Origin: an uncultured Bdellovibrionales bacterium
GTDB lineage: Bacteria; Bdellovibrionota; Bdellovibrionia; Bdellovibrionales; UBA1609
Assembly (NCBI GenBank): GCA_903833275.1
Contig: CAILEP010000020.1
Coordinates: 62,001-126,000, forward strand
Length of the DNA stretch: 64,000 nucleotides
Reading direction: 5' to 3'
Positions 47,354 through 57,260 of this stretch are shown piece after piece; positions within the stretch are counted from its first letter, which is position 1, and the number at the start of each line of letters is the position of its first letter. The position numbers and the translations under genes were made by a program. A model generated the notes under the pieces. That model saw only the letters and a list, made by a program, of their open reading frames with translations, did no database searches and was not told the DNA's origin.

Positions 47354-48436
47354 TTAGCGCAAAGCGGTCGGGTTGAGATAATCGAGTTCAGTTAAACCAT
47401 GGTCTTTAATAATCGAAAGAAATATTTTGTACTTCGGGTAAGCCTCAAGGGTCGCCGCCACTTTTCGCACCGTCGGCTGCAAATATTTGAGGTAGCGCAA
47501 ATCTTCGCGCGTGTTATAGAAGCTTGCAAAACTGCCGCAGGCTTTAAAGCAACGCTGAATTGTTTGCACCCGCATAATTTCGTGAAAATGATCGCGCGAC
47601 ATTGGCTTCGCTCTGTATTGCTTCGATTGTTGCAAATAATAATCGAGTATTTCGCCTCTAACTACGTCGTTTAAGTCGACATACGAATCGTGCACAAGAG
47701 ACACCAGGTCATACTGCACCGAGCCCATGCGTGCGTCTTGAAAGTCGATAACGCGAATTTTATTATTCTTAAGCATTAGATTTCGCGAGTGATAATCACG
47801 ATGGCAGATAAATTTCTCTTCGCGATCAAGGGTTGAGCAAATATCAGTAAAAATATCATCGAGCTCTTTGCGCACGCCTGTGGCCAACTGAATTCGACTG
47901 AACTTTTCGATGAGGTGCTCGCGGCCGTAGTTCATCTCCCACAAAAGTTTTTCGGTGTTGAAGAAAACCTTAAAGGCGACGCACGGGGCATTCGAATCTT
48001 GGGTCGCGGGGTAATGGATCTTAATGATTTCGTCGATCGCAAGTTTGTAGTAGGGCAAGGCTTGGGTTTGGTTTTGATTCTCCCAAAACTTACGTTCGAG
48101 GGTAAGATCGCCTAAGTCTTCGAGAAGAACCAGGCCAAGCTCAGGGGCTTGGGCGACGACCTTCGGCACGTGCACGCCGTGTTTTTCAAAGTGAGCGCGC
48201 ACATTTAAGAACGGGTAATTGCCGTCGTCCGTGAAGGGCTCCCAGACCATGAGAACGTATGATTGCTCGCCTGAGGCGCTGTCGTGCACGGCGCGATAGT
48301 AGCGCCGCGAACTCGCATCACCTGCCAATTGCATGATCGAAATATTTTCGGCTGTCTTGCCCGGCAAATCGGTGCCTAAAGCTTTAGCGAGAAAAGTATG
48401 AGTGGCCGCGGGCAAGTCTTTATTTTGTGGTGCCAT
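47354..48436 (-). CDS. Aminoglycoside phosphotransferase-family sugar kinase (AmgK-like)
   Basis: GDASSRRYYR, LLEDLGDLTLE, FICHRDYHSRNLMLKNNKIRVIDFQDARMG. Confidence 0.8.
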   Translation of the reverse strand: MAPQNKDLPAATHTFLAKALGTDLPGKTAENISIMQLAGDASSRRYYRAVHDSASGEQSYVLMVWEPFTDDGNYPFLNVRAHFEKHGVHVPKVVAQAPELGLVLLEDLGDLTLERKFWENQNQTQALPYYKLAIDEIIKIHYPATQDSNAPCVAFKVFFNTEKLLWEMNYGREHLIEKFSRIQLATGVRKELDDIFTDICSTLDREEKFICHRDYHSRNLMLKNNKIRVIDFQDARMGSVQYDLVSLVHDSYVDLNDVVRGEILDYYLQQSKQYRAKPMSRDHFHEIMRVQTIQRCFKACGSFASFYNTREDLRYLKYLQPTVRKVAATLEAYPKYKIFLSIIKDHGLTELDYLNPTALR

Positions 48437-48525
48437 TCGTCAATGTTTACAGATTTTTAGCTACTTGTGAACTGGCTTTGAGTTTGGGTCTAGCTAGAAG
48501 TTAGCTAGGCCCCGTTCGCGGCTAT

Positions 48526-49479
48526 TTAGGTTAGGTTGCGGCCGGTGAGACTATCGTAGAAGAACTCGAGCAAGTTTTCTTTTTTGTAGATCTCGAAGGG
48601 CTGAGTCATGGCCAGAAACCCGACCGAAAGATAGGGCCAAAGTTCAGGTAAAATCTTATGCGTGCGCTTAAGTTCACTGACCGTCATCAGTGTGCCGGCC
48701 ACGATTTGTGGGCCGTCTTTGTCGCGAGCCGAGGTGTAAAACGTCACCAAAGCGCGCTGTTGGTCAAAGGTCAGCGTCGTAATGTCGGCGACAAAAACCG
48801 TAAGCGGGCCGAGGCTTTTGAAAGAGTCGGCTGAATCAAGTGCCGCGGGTGAAAGATCACGAAACGGCAAAAACGCAAAGCGACCTGAGCGACTGTGAAT
48901 TTCAAGCGCCATCTTAAAAATATCTTCTGAGCTTCGGCTCTCGATTAAAAACGAAAAATTAAGCGGCCGAGTGGTCGGTCTCTTCGGTAACGGAAAAGGG
49001 TTGTCTTGGTAGTCGCGAAAGCGAACCACATTGTCCGGTCGTATCGGCGTCGGGGCCGAGACAGCAGATTGGATACCGGCCGCCGCGCCTTTGTTTTCAG
49101 TTTGCTCCCGCAGATTTTGCTCGAGCTCTTGCAAAAGTTCGACGTGGTCGCTGTTAGTCAAGCGACTCTCGATCACCATTCTAATAACGGAGTGCAAATA
49201 GCTAAGAGTACGGTGGGTGATTTCGTCACGGTTCGGGATGCGAGCCGCTCCCGCCAAGTCGCCGCTAACAAAAACCGGAAAGAAAACCCAGTCGCCAGCC
49301 GAAACTGGTTCGCCTTTGCGAAGGTCGGTATAGAACGTCTCAGAGCTTGAGCCGTGGTCATGGGTGATAGCATCGATGGGCTCGTAGTCGAGCTTACAGC
49401 CGAACTGTTTTTCAACAACGCCTGAAAGGCGAGCGACTGTTTTTTCGACAGACTGAGTATTTTGTTCTCTCTGATTCAT
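48526..49479 (-). CDS. Hypothetical protein with apparent degenerate sigma-54-activator-like AAA+ region
   Basis: By-eye alignment to AAA+ of the adjacent regulator; Walker A absent. Confidence 0.5.
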   Translation of the reverse strand: MNQREQNTQSVEKTVARLSGVVEKQFGCKLDYEPIDAITHDHGSSSETFYTDLRKGEPVSAGDWVFFPVFVSGDLAGAARIPNRDEITHRTLSYLHSVIRMVIESRLTNSDHVELLQELEQNLREQTENKGAAAGIQSAVSAPTPIRPDNVVRFRDYQDNPFPLPKRPTTRPLNFSFLIESRSSEDIFKMALEIHSRSGRFAFLPFRDLSPAALDSADSFKSLGPLTVFVADITTLTFDQQRALVTFYTSARDKDGPQIVAGTLMTVSELKRTHKILPELWPYLSVGFLAMTQPFEIYKKENLLEFFYDSLTGRNLT

Positions 49480-49614
49480 GCTTTTGTTTCTCTCTTTCGA
49501 GAGCTCTTAATACAAAAGCCGTGCCGAGTTTGCGAAAAATAATCGACTAAATTTCAGACAGAAATTATTTGCAAAAGACCAACGTAAGTAGCTGTAATTG
49601 CAATGGTATTTTAA

Positions 49615-49642
49615 AGCGAAAAAAGGGTAGAATTATCTACCC
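49615..49642 (-). terminator. Rho-independent terminator for the sigma-54 activator gene
   Basis: Minus-strand GGGTAG-ATAATT-CTACCC followed by TTTTTT. Confidence 0.6.
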
Positions 49643-49712
49643 AAATTAATTTCACGGTTGCGCTAGGGCTGACCCCTAGCGAACTCTTTGTCGTTCGCGA
49701 AAGAATTATAAT

Positions 49713-51338
49713 TTACTTCAGCATTTTGCGTTTATCGAGCCCATACTTTTCGACTTTCATAATCAAGCCCGCGCGGCTGATGCCCAGTTCTTTTGCGAGT
49801 TTTGATTTGTTCCAGCCAGTGCGGCGAAGGCCTTCGCGAATCAGATCGCGCTCGAGGTCTTCGAGGGCATCTTTTAGTTTGCCGTGAAGTCGGGCGCCCT
49901 GAACTTTATTCTTGTCAGAGAGCTCCATTATTTTTGGCGATAGCATTTCAGCTGTGATTTTGGTCTCTGTGCCGGCCAACACCACCACGCGCTCGATCTC
50001 GTTTTGCAATTCGCGCACGTTACCGGGCCAAGCGTAATCATAGAGTTTTTCTAGCGCACGCTTAGTCAAAACTTTCTTGCCGTGCTGTTCGCCTGTGCGG
50101 TTCAAAAAGAACTCTGTCAAAATTGGAATATCTTCTTTGCGCTCTCGTAAAGGCGGCACAAAAATATTAATAACGTTCAAACGATAGTATAAATCTTCAC
50201 GAAACAAACCTTGGTCAACCATCTCTTTCAAGTTTTTGTTGGTGGCGGCAACAACTCGTACATTCACTCGACGTGGTTCAACTGAACCCACCGGTATAAA
50301 CGTACCTTCTTGCAGCACGCGTAGAAGTTTTACCTGCATAGTCGGCGAAGTGTCGCCGATCTCGTCGAGAAAGAAAGTCCCTTTATCAGCCATTTCAAAA
50401 AGACCTTTTTTGTCTTTTACGGCGCCGGTAAATGAACCCTTCACGTGACCAAAGAGTTCTGATTCGAGAAGGTTGTCGTTAAAGGCCGAGCAGTTTTGAA
50501 TAATAAATGATTTGTCTTTTCGAGGAGAATTGTAATGGATCGCTCGGGCAATCAATTCTTTGCCCGTTCCGTTTTCACCCTGAATTAGGCAAGTTGATTC
50601 GGCCAGTTTGATTTTGTCGAGCATGCTATAGAGGTTCTGCATGGGCTTCGACTTACCAATCATGTTGTCATATTTGTAACGACTGCCGAGCTCTTTGTTC
50701 AGCTCGCGAATGCGATTCTCTCTCGAGGTTATTTCAAGGTGAAGAGTCACGATTTCTTGAGCCACGAGTTCTATCAATTCGATAAAATGTTCGCGATCTT
50801 GATCTTCGATGCCGGTAATTTTTGCGAGCGCGGCCTGAATGGCGTCGTTGTTGGCGCCAAAAGCGGCGAGACGTTCGCGAACTTCATTGATTCGCTGGGG
50901 GGCTTCAGAGTCTTTCAAGAAACCGAGAGCAACCACGTGGCCCATAAATTCATTTTCGATCACGATTGGTAAAATGGCAATATCGAAGCCAGACATATCC
51001 CACTTTTTAACGAGGTAGCGGCTGTTTGAGGCGCGAAGGGTTTCCATCGACTTGCTGACAACTTCAGAGAGATTCTCTGAGCCGGCTTCTTTACTTAGAA
51101 AAAGTTTAACGGCTGGGTTTACGAAGTGCGCCGCTTTCATTTCTGGGCCGCGAACAAAGCCGCGTTCGTCTGTGAAGATAATGTCGACATTCCACCAAGA
51201 GGCGAGAATCTGTTTTAACTTCTTAATGACATGTATGTGTTCGAATTCATCCCAATTAATCATGCGCTTTAACCTCTGTCTAAAAATTCGTTGACAGTCC
51301 AATTGCCTTATTAGACTTATCGTCAAATTTCTAGACAA
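49713..51338 (-). CDS. Sigma-54-dependent Fis-family transcriptional activator
   Basis: GENGTGKELIARAIH, GSFTGAVKDKKGLFEMADKGTFFLDEIGD, C-terminal HTH SKLAKELGISRAGLIMKVEKY. Confidence 0.93.
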   Translation of the reverse strand: MSRNLTISLIRQLDCQRIFRQRLKRMINWDEFEHIHVIKKLKQILASWWNVDIIFTDERGFVRGPEMKAAHFVNPAVKLFLSKEAGSENLSEVVSKSMETLRASNSRYLVKKWDMSGFDIAILPIVIENEFMGHVVALGFLKDSEAPQRINEVRERLAAFGANNDAIQAALAKITGIEDQDREHFIELIELVAQEIVTLHLEITSRENRIRELNKELGSRYKYDNMIGKSKPMQNLYSMLDKIKLAESTCLIQGENGTGKELIARAIHYNSPRKDKSFIIQNCSAFNDNLLESELFGHVKGSFTGAVKDKKGLFEMADKGTFFLDEIGDTSPTMQVKLLRVLQEGTFIPVGSVEPRRVNVRVVAATNKNLKEMVDQGLFREDLYYRLNVINIFVPPLRERKEDIPILTEFFLNRTGEQHGKKVLTKRALEKLYDYAWPGNVRELQNEIERVVVLAGTETKITAEMLSPKIMELSDKNKVQGARLHGKLKDALEDLERDLIREGLRRTGWNKSKLAKELGISRAGLIMKVEKYGLDKRKMLK

Positions 51339-51339
51339 C

Positions 51340-54195
51340 TTAAGGCAGGTATTTTTTTAGATACTGCCCAGTTAAGCTCTTAGAGTTATTCATGATTTCT
51401 TCTGGAGTACCAGCCCCAACCACGACCCCACCGCGCTTACCAGCCTCTGGGCCAAGGTCTATAATGTAGTCAGAGGCGTGTATCAATTCGAGATTGTGCT
51501 CGATGAGCAACACACTTCCGCCCGCATCGACCAGGCGATTGAGAATTTTAATCAGCAGCTGAATTTCGCGAAAATGAAGACCGGTGCTAGGTTCGTCTAA
51601 TATATAGAGCGTCGAATTTTGCTGGCTCATCGAGATTTCACGCGCGACTTTTAGGCGCTGGCTCTCGCCGCCGCTGAGCGAGCGGGCACTTTGGCCCAGG
51701 GTGATGTATTCGAGGCCGACTTCTTTTAGCAGAGAGAGCGGGCGGCGAATGTTTGGGTAGTTGACGTAGAAGTCCATGGCCTCGACGACCGTCATGTTGA
51801 GAATCTCATGAATATTTTTATGGCGATAGGTGATTTCAAGAACTTCGGGGCGAAATTTTTTACCGTCGCAGGTGTCGCAAGGTATTTCGAGATCGTCCAT
51901 AAACATCATGTCGATAATTTCAATGCCGAGGCCTTTGCAAACCGGGCAGCGGCCGCCGTCGATATTGAGGCTGAATGTACTCGCGGTGTAGCCAAGTTGC
52001 TGCGCCTCGTTCGATGACGCCATCACGGTGCGAATGGCGTCGTAGATCTTCATGTAGGTGACGGGGTTGCTGCGGGCCGTGGTGCCGATCGGTGATTGAT
52101 CGATGAAGAGCACATTCTTTACGTGTTCGCCGCCTTTAAGTTCGTCGTGCTCGAGAGTTGGCAAAAATTCGAGGCCGAGTTGGCGCGCCAATATCGGATA
52201 GAGAGTATTTGAGATAAGGCTCGATTTGCCAGAGCCGCTGACGCCTGTAACAGTCACGATTCTATTCAGCGGGATTTTAACATCAATATCTTTGAGGTTG
52301 TGGCCGCGGCAGCCCTTGAGATCGAGAACATATTTGTATTTATTGATATCGACCGGCCGGGGGTCTCGCTGGGGCACCCATTTGCGACCCGGTTTTAAAT
52401 AAGGGGCCGTTGTTGACTTCGGGCTATCGTAAAAATCATTGCGAGTGCCGGCAAAAATAATTTCGCCGCCCAAATGCCCCGAGCCGGGGCCCATTTCGAG
52501 AACATGAGTCGCGTTGTTAATAACGTCGTGATCGTGCTCAACGACAACAAGAGTGTTGCCCAGTTGGTTGAGGCCATGAAGCACCTGAATCAAACGATCG
52601 TTGTCGCGCGGGTGCAACCCAATGGTCGGCTCGTCGAGAACATAGAGCGTTTGCGAAAGGCCGACACCGAGCTGATTAGATAAATTCATGCGCTGGTATT
52701 CGCCGCCAGAAAGAGTTTTGGTCGGCCGATCAAGGGTCAAATAACCGATGCCGACGTCGCCTAAAAATTTGAGGCGCGCGGCCACTTGGCGAAACGGTTC
52801 GGCACAGATTTCTTTTTCAGCCGGAGAAAGCTCGAGTTTATTAACAAACTTCAAAAGATCTTCAGCTGTCAGCGCGCAGAGGTCGGCGATTGTTTTGCCA
52901 CCGACAAAAACTTGCAAAGCTTCGGCCTTCAGGCGCGCGCCTTTGCAATCGGGGCAAAGAAAGGGGCTTTTGTGGCGGGCCAGAAAAACCCGCACATGCA
53001 TTTTGTATTTCTTGGTTTCGAGATATTCGAAAAGCCCCTCAACGCCCCAAAATTCGTCGCTCTTATGCCAAAGCATATCGCGCTCTTTTTTGCTAAGCTC
53101 GCGCCACGGCGTGTGAATATCGATGCCTTTTTTCTTACAGAAACTAATGAGGTGGCGTTTGTCGCGCGCCGCAGACGGCATTGCGAAGGGCTTGATGGCC
53201 CCTTCAGCAATTGAAATCGCCGGGTTCGGTATAACTTTCGCTTCGTCGATTAAAAGAATATTGCCGAAGCCTTTGCAAGTGGCGCAAGCCCCGACCGGAG
53301 AATTAAAACTAAAAAGACTCGAATGGATATCCGGAAACTGGTAGCCGCAAACGCTGCACGAAACTTCTTCGCTAATCAAAAGACGGTCACCGTCAGTGGT
53401 GAGGGCTTCGGCCCGACCGAAATTGAGATGAGAATTGTACTTGAGCGAAAGATGATAGGCCTGCGTGACCGAATCAGTGAGGCGCGAGCGCTCGGCGGCG
53501 TCAAAAACCACGCGATCGATAACAACGTAGAATTCGTCCTTCGGCAATTTTGTTTTTGCTGAAAGCTCAATGATCTCGCCGACCGGCACAATAGAATAGC
53601 TGCCGCTTTCTTCGCGCACGACCTTCGGTTTCTTTTTCGATTTTTTCGGGGCAACATAAATTCGCAAAACTCCGTCTTGCAGCAGGCTCGCGAGTAGTTT
53701 TTTGTCAGCCAGCGTTCGGTTTTTACCAGTGTAAATGGGCGCGAGTAAAAAGCCGCGCTTGCCGCCGAAATGTTTCAAAATTTTACCAATAGCATGCGAC
53801 GGAGAATCTTTTTCGAGAACAACATCGTGGGTCGGGCAAAAGGCGCGACCGACTTTCTCATATAGCAATCGCAAGAAATCGACAATCTCGGTCGAAGTGC
53901 CAACACTCGAACGTGACGACTTAACGCTATTTTTTTGTTCTAGCGAAATCGCCGGCGGGATATTCTCGATGCCTTCAATGTCGGGCTTCGGGGCTTTTGC
54001 TAAAAACTGTTTGGTGTAATTTGAAAGGCTCTCGATATAGCGTCGCTGGCCTTCGGCATAGAGGGTTTCAAAGGCGAGCGAACTTTTGCCCGAGCCACTT
54101 GGGCCACAGATCACAGTAAACGAGCCGATCGGGATTCTCACCTCGATCGACTTGAGATTGTTCTGTTTGACGCCCCAAAGGTGGATGTTTTTCAT
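51340..54195 (-). CDS. uvrA: Excinuclease ABC subunit A
   Basis: GPSGSGKSSLAFETLYAEGQRRYIESLS; two ABC signatures LSGGEYQR and LSGGESQR. Confidence 0.96.
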   Translation of the reverse strand: MKNIHLWGVKQNNLKSIEVRIPIGSFTVICGPSGSGKSSLAFETLYAEGQRRYIESLSNYTKQFLAKAPKPDIEGIENIPPAISLEQKNSVKSSRSSVGTSTEIVDFLRLLYEKVGRAFCPTHDVVLEKDSPSHAIGKILKHFGGKRGFLLAPIYTGKNRTLADKKLLASLLQDGVLRIYVAPKKSKKKPKVVREESGSYSIVPVGEIIELSAKTKLPKDEFYVVIDRVVFDAAERSRLTDSVTQAYHLSLKYNSHLNFGRAEALTTDGDRLLISEEVSCSVCGYQFPDIHSSLFSFNSPVGACATCKGFGNILLIDEAKVIPNPAISIAEGAIKPFAMPSAARDKRHLISFCKKKGIDIHTPWRELSKKERDMLWHKSDEFWGVEGLFEYLETKKYKMHVRVFLARHKSPFLCPDCKGARLKAEALQVFVGGKTIADLCALTAEDLLKFVNKLELSPAEKEICAEPFRQVAARLKFLGDVGIGYLTLDRPTKTLSGGEYQRMNLSNQLGVGLSQTLYVLDEPTIGLHPRDNDRLIQVLHGLNQLGNTLVVVEHDHDVINNATHVLEMGPGSGHLGGEIIFAGTRNDFYDSPKSTTAPYLKPGRKWVPQRDPRPVDINKYKYVLDLKGCRGHNLKDIDVKIPLNRIVTVTGVSGSGKSSLISNTLYPILARQLGLEFLPTLEHDELKGGEHVKNVLFIDQSPIGTTARSNPVTYMKIYDAIRTVMASSNEAQQLGYTASTFSLNIDGGRCPVCKGLGIEIIDMMFMDDLEIPCDTCDGKKFRPEVLEITYRHKNIHEILNMTVVEAMDFYVNYPNIRRPLSLLKEVGLEYITLGQSARSLSGGESQRLKVAREISMSQQNSTLYILDEPSTGLHFREIQLLIKILNRLVDAGGSVLLIEHNLELIHASDYIIDLGPEAGKRGGVVVGAGTPEEIMNNSKSLTGQYLKKYLP

Positions 54196-54210
54196 GATTC
54201 TAACGCCATA

Positions 54211-57081
54211 TTATTGAGACAAATCGTCTTTATAGAAATCTTGGCTTTCTTGCGCGCCGCTTGTTGGCTCATCTTGAGTGTCTTTTGGCTCGGTACCGTT
54301 AATAAAAGCCTGTTTGATGACAACCTTCGATGACGGCGAAGCTAATTTGCCCGAGTCGTTGTCGATGCTTGAAAAAGTGATACCGTCAGGCACCGGAAAG
54401 TTTTTTACCGGTACACCGTCGTGAGCAAATTTCATATACTCAACCCAAATTGGCAAAGCCGAGCGGCCGCCAACTTCGCCGCGGCCAAGGGTATTTTCTT
54501 GGTCGTAACCGACCCAAACGCCGGTCGCGATGTCGGTCGTATAGCCCAAAAACCAAGCGTCGTAATATTGATTGGTGGTGCCGGTTTTACCAGCCACGGG
54601 TCGGCCGAGAGATTTTGCCCCTGCGCCGGTGCCGCCGGGTTCGTCGACGACGCCTTGAAGCAGACTTGTCATAACGTAAGCGGTTTGAGGGCGAATCAGT
54701 TGATCGGGGTCTTTAAAATAAATCGGCGGCTCTTTCGAAGCATCGCGCGCAACGGGCACGGGCGAAGCTCCGGGTGAAGCTGCAGCTGTGGCGGCGGGGT
54801 CTGCATTCGGGTCAGCTTGGGTCGCGGCCTGAGCGGCGGCGGCATTTGCAGCGTTCGCCGTTGCAACAGCAGCCGCGGCGGCCTTTGGGTCGTAGACGTA
54901 GGGTTGGCCGGCTTCTATTAACTTTTGATAAGCGAGAACATTTTGGCGTCGGCGCTCGAACTCTTCTTCGTTTTTAGTGAGCTGATCGGTAAAGCGTTCG
55001 TCCATGTAGACGGTGCCAAGAATCTCTTTGCCCGAGGCGTCTTCAACTTTGTGCACAAGAACGGGGCGCGAACGATGGCCCAAGCGGCCGATTTGCGCAA
55101 ACATCTTGGTCATTTCGTAAAGCGTGATACTGCTTGAGCCAAGTGCCAAGGTAAAATCAAGATTGAGCGGGCTGAAAATGCCCATGCGACGAGCGTAATC
55201 AACGGCCGTGCTGACCCCGACTTTTTCGAGAACCTTAACACTCGGCACATTAAGTGAACGAATCAGGGCATTGCGAAATAAAATATCGCCGACAAATTTA
55301 TTCGAGTGGTTTGTGGGCTTCCATTTTTTAACGACGGTGTCTTCGTCATCTGCGTCGTCGCCTTTCGCCTCTTGCTCTTCTTCGTAGACAATCGGCGCAT
55401 CAAGAATCGGCGTAGCAGCGGTGTAGTCTTTATCAAGAGCCGCCGTGTAGACGATCGTTTTAAACGACGAGCCGGTTTGTCGAGCGGTTTGGATTGTGCG
55501 ATTTAATTTTGAGCGGTTGTAATCGTAACCACCGACCATCGCAATGATTTCATCGGTTTTTTGATCAACAGATAAAAGCGCGGCTTCAGTCTTTGGCTCT
55601 TGCTCTAGCTCAACCAGCGCAAAATCTTTGAACTCAGGCAAACCCTCGGGGCGCTTGTAATCTTTCTTTTGCTCTTTTTTGTTATCTTTCAAAATGTCGT
55701 TTATGCGCGACGAAGAAAACGCGCCGTCTACGACCTTCACCATAATGACGTCGCCTTTTTTTAAAACTTCGCTTGGTTTCTTAACATCGTCTTGAGCCCA
55801 GCGCGCATCTTTTGTCGGGTCAGGTTTACGCGCCCACTTCATCGATTGAAAATCAATTAAGCCCTTTGATTCGGCAAAGCGAACATAAGTCAGGCCCCAC
55901 TCGTCATCTACGCGCGTGACCACGGCCTTAACAATTTCACCATGCGGAATATAATCAGCCAGAGCCGGCAATGGTTTTTTAGTGGCGTCGACTCCGTTTA
56001 AATTGAGCGGGGCGAGTGGTGGGTATTTGCCGTCAGGCCCCATCACTTTAAAGGCCGCTTGCTTTTCAATAAGATCATTGCGGGTTTCGAGAAGAATCAT
56101 CGCAATTTTTTCGGCGTCGTCGATATTCTCGTCGGGCCCGCGATAGCCCTGGCGCTTGTCGAGATCGCGTAAGCCGGCTTGCACTTGCTTTTGGGCTTCA
56201 ACTTGCTTTGGTAAATCAAGACCCGTGTAGATTTTTAGGCCCTTATCGAGAACTTCTTCTTCGCCAATTTTGCCGATTAACATTTGGCGAACAGTTTCGA
56301 GATAGTACGGCGCGAGCTCCCAATAATTTTTACGAATATAAATTTTGATCGGGGTGGCCGCGGCCTTCTCGGCTTCTTGCGGGGTGATCAGTTTATCTTC
56401 TGACATTCGCCGCAGGACGTAGTGCTGACGCTCTTTAGCGCGCTCAGGGTTGCGAATCGGGTTTAATTCAGATGGCGCCTTCGGGATAACGGCCAAAAGT
56501 GCTGCCTCTGGTAAAGTGATATCTTTCAGGCTCTTATTAAAATAAGTTTCGCAGGCCACGGCGATACCGTAAGAGTTTTGGCCCAAAAATATTTGATTTA
56601 AATAGAGATAGAGAATCTCTTCTTTTGTAAGATGAGACTCCATACGATACGAAAGTAAAACCTCTTTGATTTTTCGAGAATAGGTTTTCTCGCGCGACAA
56701 CAAAAGTGAGCGCGCAACCTGCTGGGTGATAGTCGAGGCGCCCTGCACTTTTTCGCCGGCCTTAATATTGACCAAAAAAGCGCGCAAGGTTGCGAGATAG
56801 TTAATGCCACTGTGTTCGAAAAACGTTGAATCTTCAGCGGCCAGAAATGCGTTCACCACGACCTTGGGGATATCTTTAAACGGGGTCAGCACTCTTTTTT
56901 CGCGAGCAAATTCACCGATTTTGGCGCCTGAGCGGTCATAGACTTGGGTTACTAGCAGCGGCTCGTAATCTTTCACCGTGATTAAGTTCGGCAATTGCGA
57001 GTGCAAAAGCATTACATAGGCGGTGAGCGCGGCCGATATTAAGAAGACTGAGGCTAAGGAGATAATAATAATTTTTTTCAT
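54211..57081 (-). CDS. Penicillin-binding protein 1A family (bifunctional transglycosylase/transpeptidase)
   Basis: GT51 AAEDSTFFEHSGI, GASTITQQVARSL; TP motif TGSSFKTIVY, KTGTTNQYYDAWF. Confidence 0.94.
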   Translation of the reverse strand: MKKIIIISLASVFLISAALTAYVMLLHSQLPNLITVKDYEPLLVTQVYDRSGAKIGEFAREKRVLTPFKDIPKVVVNAFLAAEDSTFFEHSGINYLATLRAFLVNIKAGEKVQGASTITQQVARSLLLSREKTYSRKIKEVLLSYRMESHLTKEEILYLYLNQIFLGQNSYGIAVACETYFNKSLKDITLPEAALLAVIPKAPSELNPIRNPERAKERQHYVLRRMSEDKLITPQEAEKAAATPIKIYIRKNYWELAPYYLETVRQMLIGKIGEEEVLDKGLKIYTGLDLPKQVEAQKQVQAGLRDLDKRQGYRGPDENIDDAEKIAMILLETRNDLIEKQAAFKVMGPDGKYPPLAPLNLNGVDATKKPLPALADYIPHGEIVKAVVTRVDDEWGLTYVRFAESKGLIDFQSMKWARKPDPTKDARWAQDDVKKPSEVLKKGDVIMVKVVDGAFSSSRINDILKDNKKEQKKDYKRPEGLPEFKDFALVELEQEPKTEAALLSVDQKTDEIIAMVGGYDYNRSKLNRTIQTARQTGSSFKTIVYTAALDKDYTAATPILDAPIVYEEEQEAKGDDADDEDTVVKKWKPTNHSNKFVGDILFRNALIRSLNVPSVKVLEKVGVSTAVDYARRMGIFSPLNLDFTLALGSSSITLYEMTKMFAQIGRLGHRSRPVLVHKVEDASGKEILGTVYMDERFTDQLTKNEEEFERRRQNVLAYQKLIEAGQPYVYDPKAAAAAVATANAANAAAAQAATQADPNADPAATAAASPGASPVPVARDASKEPPIYFKDPDQLIRPQTAYVMTSLLQGVVDEPGGTGAGAKSLGRPVAGKTGTTNQYYDAWFLGYTTDIATGVWVGYDQENTLGRGEVGGRSALPIWVEYMKFAHDGVPVKNFPVPDGITFSSIDNDSGKLASPSSKVVIKQAFINGTEPKDTQDEPTSGAQESQDFYKDDLSQ

Positions 57082-57181
57082 ATGTTTGAACCCGACACAT
57101 TACCATATTGCGAGGGCCGATGTATGTGCCTACAAGCCGCGTCAAAGGCCGTGACAATTGTTTTAGGCTGGGCGACCGTAT

Positions 57182-57253
57182 GTTGAGGCGTCATTTGAGA
57201 CGTAGTTCGAGATATCGTTTGAGATATGGGTCGAGGCGAATATTGAGGTCGGG
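57182..57253. repeat. Six degenerate 12-bp tandem units (consensus approx. NTYGAGRYRNNN)
   Basis: GTTGAGGCGTCA/TTTGAGACGTAG/TTCGAGATATCG/TTTGAGATATGG/GTCGAGGCGAAT/ATTGAGGTCGGG read directly. Confidence 0.7.
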
Positions 57254-57260
57254 AGGCGTC

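Noticed and set aside
48490-48508. CTAGCTA-GAAGT-TAGCTAG hairpin as terminator
   Set aside because: Good stem but no T-run on either strand; left as unassigned structure
52786-53214. Plus-strand ORFs opposite uvrA
   Set aside because: Antisense to a strongly conserved gene
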